Positions 55,501-64,000 of a DNA stretch of 64,000 nt are shown here, one piece after another (the stretch's first letter is position 1; each line of letters starts with the position of its first letter). This stretch comes from Tribonema minus (Eukaryota; Sar; Xanthophyceae; Tribonematales; Tribonemataceae): NCBI GenBank assembly GCA_017506865.1, contig JAFCMP010000545.1, forward strand, positions 124,001 through 188,000, read 5' to 3'. The notes below the pieces were generated by a model. That model did not search any database, had not been told where the DNA came from, and was given only the letters and a program-made list of their open reading frames with translations. Both the position numbers and the translations under genes were made by a program.

Positions 55501-58500
55501 GCCGCCTGCAGAACGATTCTCTGGGGGTACCAGATCCACCCCGCGGTCACCGTCGCCGCAGCTGCAGCGCTGCTGCCGCTGCCGCCGCCGCCGCCGGGCG
55601 TGGCGCTTTCAGCAGCAGCAGCTGCGGCGCGCGCGGCGGCCGCAGCGGCGGCATTGGCGGCGGCAGAACCGTGCTGCCCGTCAGCAGTGGCGGCGGCGGC
55701 GGCGGGCGCGAGGTCCGTTCGAGAGAAGCGCACGCGGAGTCCTGCGAGTCGCTTGCCGCGGTCGAGCTCGATCACCGCGGACAGCGGTGCGCCGTGGACG
55801 GCGCCGCGCGGACCGACGCGCGCGCGCGGAACGCGCCAGCACAGCGGGAACGCGCGCCCGCTGCGCACGATGGCGCGGCCCGTGGCGGCGGCGGCGGCGA
55901 GGGCGGCGCCGCGCAGCTCGGACTCGCCTGCGCGGGGTGAGTCCGAGTCAGAGTCAGTGAGGGGCAGAACTTGAAGTCAGAACTGTTTGATTGCGTGCTC
56001 TCAAGGAGGCAACCCAGCACAACAAAGATTGCGCGCCTGCTGCACAGGATAACAGTGCTCCTACGCCACCAGCAAAACGTGCGTGTGTGTACAGCGTTGC
56101 CGCTTTGGTACAAACCATGTGGGGCGTTACCAGTGCCTGCAGGTAAACATTACAGCACGCATGTGCTATGCGCGCCGACTGCGCCACCGTCATTGCGAGC
56201 GCATCCCAGCAGCATGCCATCTCGGCTGAGCCCGAGCACAGTCAGCGTCAGTTCTACTCCCCACAGGCAGCGCGCGCACAAGTCGAATGACACTGCCTCT
56301 GCAGCGCATCTTGGCAGCAACGTTTCTGCTTTGGTTGCTGCTTGCAGTCACATCACCAGCACACAACGCACGGGTGTTATGTGGTCTTCTTGCTACCGTA
56401 ATACAGCAGACCTAGCGGGCAACGCCTGCATGCCTCCATACATACATACCCGTGAGCATGCCAGGGCTGCGCGCCTCGCGCGCCGCCGTCAGGACGTCCG
56501 CGTACAGCGACGCCGCCTCCTGCAGCAGCGCGCGCACGCCGGGCGCGGCGCGCGCCGCCGCTGCCGCCGCCGCCGCCGCGTCAGCGCTCGTCACTGCGCT
56601 CGCGGCGGCAGCGCTCTCTGCAGCAGCCGTTGCTGCAACTCCTGTTGCGGCGGTGGCAGCGCTTGGTGGGGCGGCGGCGGCAGCAGCGGCCTGGCGGATG
56701 CGCAGCTCGGCCTCTGCGCGTGTGACGCCCGCTAGCGCGTTCGTCGCAAACACGAGCTTGCGCGCTGCCTCCGTGCCGGTGGTGCGCTCCTGATCCACCT
56801 GCATGAGTGGGTGTCCAGGCCAAACAGTTGGTGGTCAAGTGCTCGCAGTAGAGCCTCTGGTGTTGATGTTTGTGAGTATCATGGTTTTCACAACAAGCAC
56901 TGAGATTCAGAAGCGCAGTGCCTGCAGTGAGTGGAGGTATTTAGACTGTCACATGGCTCGCCACATGGGTCAAACAAGGCTTGCCAATACCCTAATCGGG
57001 TGTTCTGATTCATGTATAAACATTCAAGTGCACAGATTTGCAAGCAACAGCTGATGAGATGGCAGCGCTCACAGCGATGTTTAGGTGAGAGCAAATGACG
57101 TACTTGCTTCTGCTTCTGCTACTACGCGGGAGAAAGCATGAGAAATTGAACCACCTTGCTCACATTGTCAGAATCGCGTAAACTGCCTCCGACAGTTCCA
57201 GAAGTATGTACTCTCACACATATAAGCTCTGCGTCCTTAGGATAAGGGTTAGGGTTAGGGTTACCCTCAGGTCCTGTGCATCAGGTCGCCTGGCCAGTCC
57301 AGCGAGAGCCACAAGTGACGTCCTCAAATATGCCCTTTGACCACATCCCAAATCGCTTTGGAGTGCCAGTCCGAATCCCTAATGCCACAGCATAGATGGG
57401 CGCGCGGTCCCAGCACGAAGGCATGTAGAAGCAAGTACCTTACATCAAGATGCTACAATAATAGCGTCTCACACAAAAATCATTGAAAAGCACAACAGTG
57501 CTTGTGCAGCAAGGGAGGCCCTCTGGCATGCAGGTCATACCTCGTTGTATCCAACCTATACCCATACCTCCATACGCACACTACATCACACTCACCAGTG
57601 GTCGTGAATAAAAAAACAAGTGCTTCGAAGTACACAGTTCACAAGTGACACAGGCTCTCCGGCATGCAATGTGGTCACTGATTGTAAACCTGTACCTATA
57701 CCTACATACCTATACCATCACTCACCAGGTGGTCGTGGATCTGCGCCAGCGTCATCACCCTGCCGCCCCTGCCGCCAAGGGTGCGTCCCAGGCCCTTGAT
57801 ACCCACCTACACGCATACATACAGTACGTATGACAACGCTCACCATATGAGTATGCACGCCATGCTGCCATCGCTTGAATAGCATTACAGTTCCATGTAA
57901 TCGGGCAAGCTGGGCCGAGAACGCTAAGCATGATTTCCTGTGCCCCAGAATACGCAAGCCTCACTTGCGTTGCATGAGCAGCACTACTTGGGTCAATGAG
58001 CGGATCGATACGCAAACAGGCTTAGACCCTTGCTTGCATCTGCACATTCGGCAGGAGGTGGGCACGATGAACCAGCGTCATGGCTACTAGCATGTCTGCA
58101 TGTCTGCCTGGATTGTGTCAAAACTGATCTGAGCAGGATGTGACCAGTGTTGAGTGGCAAATCAAGGACATGAGCCAGTGGCTGCTGCGCTTGCGCAATA
58201 ATGAGGCCCCAAGGAACAATTTCCATATTACACGCAGGACATCAGCTCAAACCACGAGCTCAGTGCATCGTAATCGCGCACTGGTGCTGGCAGACAATGT
58301 TGTGCGAGCCGCTTTGAGCCTCGCGACTGAACAGCAAAGGAGTCCACGAGTGTGCTGTACTGCTCGATCCTGCCCTGATTGAAGCGCAATTTATTGCGTA
58401 GGACAATGGCAGCTCAATACACAAGACCAATGCCTAATTTCAGCAAAGTGCTGGGCATGAACCATCACAACCCCGATCATGTGCTGTGTGTAATAAATAC

Positions 58501-61500
58501 GTCAGTTAATAAGTTTGTTGTTTTCTGTAGTGCAATGATTGGTAGGTGGTCCACATGCTTTAAGAAGTATCATGGGTGCCAACACATGAGTCCATGTGAT
58601 GTCACCCAGAACACCAGGTACGTGCCGGTGACAGCAGGCATCCGTCTGACGCCTTCTCCAAAAGCTTCTGATGCGAACACGAGTACCGTAGATGGTGTGC
58701 ATGTACATTGCGCAGAGTCGATGCGATGCAATGCAGGACATCAGGCACCTGCGGGTGGCAGCAGGCCTGGCGCAGCTGCAGCATGCCTTCGCTGAGCTTG
58801 AGCTGCCCCTGCTGGCTCACAGCGCGCTTGTCATGCTCCAGCGTCTGCGAGGACAGTGCAGAATCAGACTCGGGATGAGTACACTGTAATTTAGTTGAAG
58901 TGACATTGACATTGGTCAGATGGCATGATGGCCATTACATGATCAGGAAATTTGCGATGTCATGCGATGTCACCGCGCTTGCGCATTTGTCATGCTCCAG
59001 TGTCTGTGAGGAAAGTGCGCTGTCAGAACGCGGGGTGAGCATGAATCATAGGTGATTGAAGTGATCATATCAACAGTGTGATGACATCTGATGGCCATGG
59101 CTTGATCACAGGCTTTGAGTTGTGACGAGGTTTGCAATGATGTAGCCTCAACAACAAGTATTTCGAAATCGAGACTTTATGTATGATACTTCAAAGTAAA
59201 ATACATCTATATTGAAAAGCAACAGACTACTTTGCTGGCGACAGTACTTGTTTACAAATATACTTGAAGTAAAACTGTTCCTGATCGGTGACATGGTAAT
59301 GGCCATGGCATGTCTGTGAGTGACTCATTGTCATCACGTTAGGCAGAATGGTGATGCGGGCATGCAACGCTCATGAAACATTGTGCTGCATGACAGGGAG
59401 GTCAAGGCCATCATGAGCACAGCTCAACTTCAACTCTGACCCTTTCCTAACTTAGCGCACTTGGACAGAATGAGGAAAACATCATCAGGCAAAGGCCAGT
59501 GTAGCCCGATGCGGGAATGCAAGGCTTTCCAGAAGATACATGACGCTGGCAGTCTGTCAACAGCCAAGCACTTTGAAAACAACACGCTGCCAGTGGCGGG
59601 ACATGCTCAGTGACATGTACAGAAATGTAACACGTGGTCACGACTCAGTACATCACGAGTTCAACTTCAGTTCACCTGTCTTGACAGCGCGACGACAGCG
59701 GCATGCTGGCGCCGGTAGTACTCGCGCTCGATGGAGCTGAACTGCAGCCGCCTTACGTCCTCCACTTGCGGCGGCAGCAGCAGCTGAGACGTGACGCAGC
59801 GCTTGGTGGTGCGCCACAGAAGGCCGTCCAAGACCTGCAGTTGGAGGGGCACATGCAGCAGCACTTTCGGTGAGAGCATGGAAATGGTGGCATGGGACAG
59901 GCTTATTGCATCAAAGTCATGGCGGTCAGCAGCTTTACTCAGGTTGGGGTAGCTGAGGCATCAGCATTGCATACACAAAGCTGGTTGTAGACCGCATCAT
60001 GTACCAGTGCATGCGGAGAGCACTATATACTGATGTCTGGAGTATCATCAACACGGGGCACGAGGCATCACACTGCACATTTGGAAGCACTCGAGCCATC
60101 ATGAGCCAAGACTTCAGCTGCACACATTGCACACACACATTCACCATTCACCATATCGCCATCTACCCAGTCTGCTGCGCTACATGCATATGTCATACGT
60201 ACATACTTCGAAGTATATAAATCCATACATACCCTCATGAGCCTCTCCATTGCGCCAGGGAGGCGCCCCTCAACCGGCCGCTGCAGCGCGTGCCGCCACA
60301 GCTGCCTTTCGCTGAACGGGTCTTGACCCAAGAACAGCAGCAATCCGTACAGGTCTTCCACGCGGCCGTGGCCAACGGGCGTGCCCGAGACGGCCCAGCG
60401 GTTGACGGCCGGCAGCAGCGTCGCCATCTGCGCCGCGTCTGCAGAGGATGTCACAGGGAACAGTCAGTGGCTCAGTCTACGGCCGGCAGCAGCGCGGCAA
60501 TCTGCGCCGCGTCTGCACTGGGAACGGCGATCACCAGCATGATTTGCGGAAGAGCAAACAGACCTAAGGCGATGTAAGGTAAGGGCCTGAGGTAAGTGAT
60601 AGACCTAGGATTAGGGTTAAAGCGACGATGGATGAGTGTTAGGGTAGACTACTGATGTCAAGGCTGTCCACCATGCCATGCCTGAAACATGCGGGACACA
60701 GCTCAGCTCCAATAGCAGCAGTGGCGCAGCTTGCGAAGTTTCTGCAGGGATTGTAAGAAAACGGCAGGCTCTGGAGACGTAACCGCCGACACATTCGTGG
60801 ATCAGCCCTCGTAAAGGGCCAAGGTTAGGGTTAACGAATGTCACCGCGATGTGCACTACATAAATTGTCAAGCACGCCCCAGCTGCCAGCTTTCCATTTA
60901 GGCCTCTTCCCTGCACAAGCGCGCCTTGCAAAGGCCGTCAGCGGCTAATGGGCCATGCTATTGGCCAACCCTCACACCAGGGTCATACTTTAAGTAATAA
61001 CAATGGCCGACCCTCACACCAGAGTTATACCTGAAGTAATAACAAACAAGCCCATCACTTCGGAGGATGTATGTCATAAAGCTTACCTGACACTGTGGTC
61101 TCCACCATCTGCGCCTCGTCCATTGCGACGCGCCACCACAGCAGCGCCGTCAGCGGCGACGGCACCACCTTGTACGCGCGCGCGCGCCGCATAGTCCGCC
61201 CCCCCGCGCCGCCGCCCCCCTCCCCCCCCCCCGTCGCCGCCGCCGCCGCCGTGGCCGCCACTGCGTGATGCACCTCCGCACGCAGCACGTCGTACGTCGT
61301 GAGGACGACGTCACACGATGCGAGGGTCGCAGGGTCCAGCAGCGCATACGGCGCCGCAACGGGCTTTGCTAAAGCGCGTTTCGCCGCTTTAGGGGACCCC
61401 TCAACCGCCTCTGTTGAGGGCTGCTTTACGTCGCTGCCGGTATGAGCGCTGCCATCTGCAGCAGCGCCTGCAGCCGAGCGCTGCTGCTGCGGCTTGCCGT

Positions 61501-63498
61501 CTTGCTGAGCGTTGTCATCATTTGTGGCCTTAAGGTCATCGTCAGCGGCGGCAGCATCAGCGGTGCGCGTTTCGGCTTCTGTCTCGGTGTCGGCAGCGTC
61601 GCTTGCGCCGTCGTGTGTGGCGGCAGCGGCTGGGGGCGGCCGTGGGGAGCGCTGCCGCATGGAGCCGCGCCGCACGACCTCTGAGATTCCGGGGTACTCC
61701 ACCACCTGGGTAGTTGCGGCGGCGCGGACAACAAATTCAATTATGAAAGCCGCCAACACATTTTCAAGGTCCATGTCCTGAGGCGTGTCGCAAGTGCTGG
61801 CACCATTGGTGAGGAGGCATCACGAAAGCAGACGCGGTGAGCAACGTGCAGGCCACAAAAAAAGACGACTTGGCAGTACGCATCCTATGAGCAAGAGCTG
61901 CCCTGCGAAGAGAGAAGCAGCAGCGGTGCTTGCCGATACATGAGAGGAATCATCGCCCCTACCTTCACAGCGCCGGGCGCAGTGTGGCGCTTCAGCTCCT
62001 GCCGCCACTGGTGCAGTATCGTTGCAGGGCAGACGATGAGCGTGGCGCCGCACGCCACAGGCGACACCGCCATCTCCGCGCTCCGGCACGCCACGCACAC
62101 AAATTCCTGCTCCTGGCGCCGCTGCTGCTGGGCTGCGCTGCCGCCGCCACCGTGGCTGCCGCCGCCTCCGCCGCTGCCGCCGCCACCGCCGCTGCCGCCG
62201 CCACCGCCGCTGCCGCCTTGAGAGCCAAACACAGCACTGGCTGAAGCTTGCGGAACGCCACTTGCGGCAGCGGCACCGGCGGCGCCATCACCAGGCGCAG
62301 CGGTGGCAGCGCTTGCGGCAGCGGGTTTTGCATCGGGGGCGGCGGCAGCAGGCGCGACGCCGGCGCAGTCGGCGTGGAGGCGCCACTGGCAGCGCGTGCA
62401 GGTGACGATGTGCGCCGCTCTGCCGCCGCCGCCACCCTCGGCCTGATCGCGGCCGCAGATGCACCGCGCGTCCGCGGAGGAGTGCTGCGGCAGGTTGTCC
62501 CTGCAGCGCGCAGCGGCGGCGGCGGCGGCGGCGCAGGGGTTGCCACGGGGCTGAGTTGCAATGCGCATCGAGAGATGTAGCCGTATGGATTCTGTTGCAG
62601 GCGTCTGTCTGCATGAGAGTGACTGGGAGGATGCGCTGCGGCACAGCGACGGTGAGCGATTTGCTGGAGAGAGTTGAAGTGGCGCGCTGAGCAGCGTGGC
62701 GAGCCAGTGTGCGCGTGCCATAACGGTATACGAGAGTCAAGATCGCGATCAGAGGCACAATTACTGAAGCAGCAGCATCCGCAGCCAAAAGGTCACATAA
62801 TCACAATTACTGAAGCAGCAGCATCCGCAGCCAAAACGTCACATTAGAGTTACACAAGGCTGCGCGCAGTCACACCATGCTGCATCGCTCACCAATAGGG
62901 ACGGCTGCTGGCATTTGAAGCCCTCCGCTTGGACCCCCTCGCTGCCTTCATGCTAGCGGGCGGCGGGCGTGCCTCCACAACTCCAAGCCCAACTGCCTGA
63001 GGCGCCGTCGCAGCAGCCTCCCCCCCACCCCACTCCATCTCCGCCTCCTCTCCCTCCGAAGGCGCTGGCAGGGTGCTCCGCAACGGCAACCCTAATGCTA
63101 GGGCCTGCTCCCCAGTCTCCACCTCCATCGCCTGCTCTCCCCGCTCCTCCCCCTCTGGCGCCTCGCTGCTCGCCTTGCGGCCAGACGCCGCGTGCCCCGA
63201 GCTAGGGCTTGAAGTTAAAAGCGCGGAGTTATCTAGGGTTTGCACTTCCTCGACGTCCATCGGCTGCGGCACCCCCGTCCCCCCATTCGCCTGCTCCGCG
63301 ATCAGCTCTTCCTTGATACCCATAGCTGCGCCTTCCAATTCAGCTGGGGTGACCGGTTGCGTGAGCGCTTCTGAAGCGCCCAGTAACGGGTGACGGCCGT
63401 CACTGAGCGATGATGCGGCAGCATCGTCGAGCACTGGCGCTGGCGGCGTCCACCGGTGCGCCAGTATGCACGCGATGAGCTCCACCGTCTTGCCGAGC
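43418..63498 (-). CDS. SHPRH: SHPRH-type SNF2 ATPase / RING E3 ubiquitin ligase, 5' end missing
   Basis: Twenty exons, all phases consistent: 63498-62893, 62500-61963, 61705-61087, 60438-60233, 59834-59676, 58844-58749, 57806-57726, 56798-56450, 55927-54814, 53571-53307, 52437-52351, 51686-51450, 49954-49758, 49084-49033, 47799-47590, 47181-46961, 46569-46536, 45486-45391, 44972-44516, 43620-43418 (TAG). They give 1,942 residues. The order Walker A (LGKTVELIACILAHRW), PHD finger, DEAQ box, SGTP motif, long helical middle, RING finger, then RVHRIGQ (motif VI) is that of SHPRH. That protein is a Rad5-like enzyme which poly-ubiquitinates PCNA at stalled replication forks in the nucleus. The linker-histone-like domain of vertebrate SHPRH is not seen. 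The start codon and the first part of Walker A lie upstream. Introns hold many duplicated exon edges. Confidence 0.93.
46961..47799 (-). CDS. SHPRH: SHPRH exons 15-16: RING finger
   Basis: Exon 47799-47590 is helical (LDYRAQIAAARQELAQSRRQ) and ends with the first ligands, CPICLESMD. Exon 47181-46961 carries CGHSFHVDC, a long Gly/Ala/Ser-rich loop, and CPTCRK. The pattern C-X2-C ... C-X-H-X2-H-X2-C ... C-X2-C is a RING-H2 type, the E2-binding module of the ligase. The extended loop before the last ligand pair is unusual. Confidence 0.92.
47800..47920 (-). repeat. Duplicated acceptor edge of exon 15
   Basis: CCATCCTGGTGGTGATGAGCAGGGA occurs at the real junction (exon start 47799) and again 104 bp further up the gene (equivalent position 47903). 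Both read ATCACCACCAG|GATGG on the coding strand. Confidence 0.88.
47946..48128 (+). repeat. Dispersed repeat R-C, copy 4, in an SHPRH intron
   Basis: Nearly the same as 812-1005 (GGAAACGAATCAAAAGATCG, CCACCATATCCACAGTAGT). It lies in the intron between the exons at 49033 and 47799, antisense to the gene. Confidence 0.78.
49590..49830 (-). repeat. Duplicated end of exon 13 with its donor
   Basis: About 95 bp covering the end of exon 13 and its donor (real exon end 49758) recur 158 bp downstream (equivalent exon end 49600). The copy still reads ELEIVEAVKQEVDCL, LCAVQDM and then GTGCGTCACCCC. Confidence 0.9.
51245..51520 (-). repeat. Duplicated end of exon 12, GC donor copy
   Basis: The last ~70 bp of exon 12 recur 192 bp downstream (equivalent exon end 51258). 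The copy reads VVYSNARVRTCAVDLGQGYQ, and the donor GTAAGC has become GCAAGT. Confidence 0.9.
51450..53571 (-). CDS. SHPRH: SHPRH exons 10-12: conserved WW helix and cysteine cluster
   Basis: Exon 53571-53307 reads RVYAEHSRALRAAARLEAE to WWDAMLRAVEADG. Exon 52437-52351 reads SFKGEQVRRRFAQFGTAYGL. Exon 51686-51450 holds NCRKCRKDWNRTGRECFLCR, FNQLDEYSNIVYF and ends VGQGYQ. The paired Cys-X2-Cys sets are shared with SHPRH homologues. Both edges of the first exon and the end of the third have tandem copies in the introns. Confidence 0.88.
52934..53330 (-). repeat. Three tandem copies of the exon 10 donor edge
   Basis: The end of exon 10 and its donor (exon end 53307) recur at equivalent positions 53155 and 52940. 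Each copy includes CTCCACCGCGCACATCA and a following block with ATCTCAGCATAAACTTCAAC-type sequence. All keep a GT after GGAGGG. Confidence 0.88.
53535..54130 (-). repeat. Five tandem copies of the exon 10 acceptor edge
   Basis: The 3' splice site plus the first ~30 bases of exon 10 (CCCCGCAG|GCGCGTGTACGC, coding RRVYAEHSRA) occur at the real site 53571. They recur at equivalent positions 53741, 53844, 53937 and 54114. Each is followed on the coding strand by the same frame for at least eight codons. Confidence 0.92.
54631..54715. repeat. 42 bp tandem duplication in an SHPRH intron
   Basis: AACCTCAACGTAAACAAACA and the bases that follow occur at 54631 and again at 54673. Confidence 0.85.
54814..55927 (-). 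CDS. SHPRH: SHPRH longest exon, low-complexity middle region
   Basis: 1,114 bp after acceptor CCGCGCAG, starting GESELRGAALAAA. It codes for a region with Ala and Gly runs (AAANAAAAAAARAAAAAAES) around a WIWYPQRIVLQAAHL core and a helical acidic tail, AEVELLEAEMDVDLLPQLHA. The region is longer than in animal homologues because of these runs. It is GC-rich, so several frames are open on both strands. Confidence 0.85.
57240..57264. repeat. Short interstitial telomere-like tract
   Basis: AAGGGTTAGGGTTAGGGTTA, three TTAGGG-type units, within an SHPRH intron. Single or double units also occur near 60608 and 60822. Confidence 0.75.
58844..59070 (-). repeat. Duplicated acceptor edge of exon 6
   Basis: TGTCATGCTCCAG and neighbouring intron sequence occur at the real acceptor (exon start 58844) and 159 bp further up the gene (equivalent 59003), with diverged flanks. 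Confidence 0.8.
59676..60438 (-). CDS. SHPRH: SHPRH exons 4-5: SGTP motif and ATPase end
   Basis: Exon 60438-60233 reads AAQMATLLPAVNRWAVSGTP (motif III) and VEDLYGLLLFLGQDPF. Exon 59834-59676 reads VLDGLLWRTTKRCVTSQLLLP and EREYYRRQHAAVV. Both match the SHPRH core closely. The first exon's acceptor edge is duplicated 74 bp upstream (60512). Confidence 0.9.
60413..60540 (-). repeat. Duplicated acceptor edge of exon 4
   Basis: CGGCCGGCAGCAGCG and ATCTGCGCCGCGTCTGCA occur at the start of exon 4 (60438) and 74 bp further up the gene (equivalent 60512). Confidence 0.88.
61087..61705 (-). CDS. SHPRH: SHPRH exon with motif Ic and DEAQ box
   Basis: Begins VVEYPGISEV after acceptor CTACCCAG. It contains a charged insertion, then CDVVLTTYDVLRAEVHH (motif Ic) and WWRVAMDEAQMVET, the Walker B/DEAQ box. 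An upstream acceptor at 61777 would add 24 residues in frame and cannot be excluded. Confidence 0.9.
61963..62500 (-). CDS. SHPRH: SHPRH exon with PHD finger and motif Ia
   Basis: The PHD zinc finger has ligands CICG, CTRCQW, HADC and FVCVAC, with an Ala/Gly-rich loop before the last pair. PHD fingers in this position read histone tails or pack on the ATPase. It is followed by ATLIVCPATILHQWRQELKRH, the SNF2 motif Ia region, a hallmark of SHPRH. The donor is AAG|GTAGGG. Confidence 0.92.
62750..62850. repeat. Tandem duplication in first visible SHPRH intron
   Basis: CACAATTACTGAAGCAGCAG with the following ~25 bases occurs twice in a row, about 50 bp apart. Confidence 0.85.
62893..63498 (-). 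CDS. SHPRH: SHPRH exon with Walker A
   Basis: First exon in the window. It starts inside the ATP-binding loop after the acceptor TCCATGCAG: (G)LGKTVELIACILAHRW. The rest is an acidic, low-complexity insertion with Pro, Glu and Ser. It ends with a split codon TG before donor GTGAGC. The matching acceptor at 62501 completes Trp and keeps the frame; two nearer acceptors would make a stop. Confidence 0.88.
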
Positions 63499-64000
63499 CT
63501 GCATGGACGGTGCGGCTAACTGTCATCGTGAGGATACATACATACCTGCCTTGACAGTGCTATTTGAAGAAACTAGTGACTACAGCCTGCAGCCCCCTGC
63601 TAGAACCCCGCCAAGGCAGACATGGCACAGCGTGGCGCAAGCCAGACATGGCACAGCGTGGCGGGCGGCGGCATGGCGATGACGCGCAGGCAGCGATAGC
63701 TTGAGACAGCAGTCGAAAGAAATGGGCGTGGATGCGCAAGGCCGCCTGCCAGCCTGGCTTAGTGCCTGCAGGGCTCATGCCGCGCTCGACTTGTCTGGAG
63801 CGCTGATGCGGAGCGCTACTGCGGAGCTAATTGCGGGCAGAGTCATGCGCCTGCTTCGGCTGCAGCTGCCTTCTCAGCCTCACCTGGGAAGCTGATTTCT
63901 GCCTGCATGCATGCATGCATTGCAGCAGTTGCCTGCAAGGGCTGCTCAGTCCACTTCGTACTGACCCGGCAAACATCTACCAACAGCTAACGTGCTCGGG
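63499..64000 (-). other. Intron upstream of the Walker A exon
   Basis: About 500 bp of presumed intron. No exon coding for the expected GGILADEMG part of the ATPase was found in any frame, so that exon must lie beyond the right edge. A GGCAGGTATGTATG near 63545 looks like a donor but follows no recognisable coding sequence. A CATGCATGCATG run lies near 63905. Confidence 0.55.

Noticed and set aside
61706-61777. Longer start of the DEAQ-box exon at 61777
   Set aside because: In frame, but the extra 24 residues have no match in the expected SHPRH order, while the acceptor at 61706 joins the two conserved parts directly.
63560-63778. Upstream SHPRH exon on the minus strand
   Set aside because: The frame does not encode the expected ATPase N-terminal motif, and its local CATGTCTG... 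repeats look intronic.

Overview
The window looks like nuclear DNA of a GC-rich green alga (Chlorophyta, perhaps the volvocalean/sphaeroplealean side). The reasons are GC-rich, alanine-run-rich coding regions, a gene with at least 20 exons and one GC-AG intron, LINE elements with a restriction-like endonuclease, and short interstitial TTAGGG-type telomere-like tracts. The assignment to a group is inference; no organelle or bacterial features are seen.

Layout. 1-3.0 kb and 13.5-18.2 kb are two diverged copies of one segment. They differ mainly by insertions: three copies of a ~500 bp TA-flanked MITE, and two copies, in opposite orientations, of a ~0.9-1.0 kb terminal-inverted-repeat element that leaves no visible target duplication. 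Between them lie a LINE (about 3.0-8.5 kb, minus strand, two ORFs in the same frame) and an armadillo-repeat gene split by a 431 bp MITE (11.5-13.4 kb). 20.8-29.8 kb is a second LINE whose single open ORF of ~2,938 codons joins an OTU-like cysteine protease, a reverse transcriptase and a restriction-like endonuclease. 30.8-32.3 kb is a damaged armadillo-repeat paralogue, 37.3-39.1 kb a coiled-coil protein gene flanked by identical 278 bp direct repeats, and 40.1-41.6 kb an intact armadillo-repeat paralogue.

43.4-63.5 kb, minus strand, is an SHPRH-type gene: a SNF2 ATPase split by PHD and RING fingers, expected to be an E3 ubiquitin ligase of replication-damage tolerance. I could place 20 exons whose splice phases all agree (1,942 residues); the 5' end lies beyond the right edge. 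Its introns are full of tandem duplications that span splice junctions: at least seven exon edges are repeated next to the real one, in one case five times.

The best leads are these exon-edge duplications, the OTU-containing LINE, the two-ORF restriction-endonuclease LINE, and the inverted-repeat element whose insertion sites can be read against empty paralogous sites.
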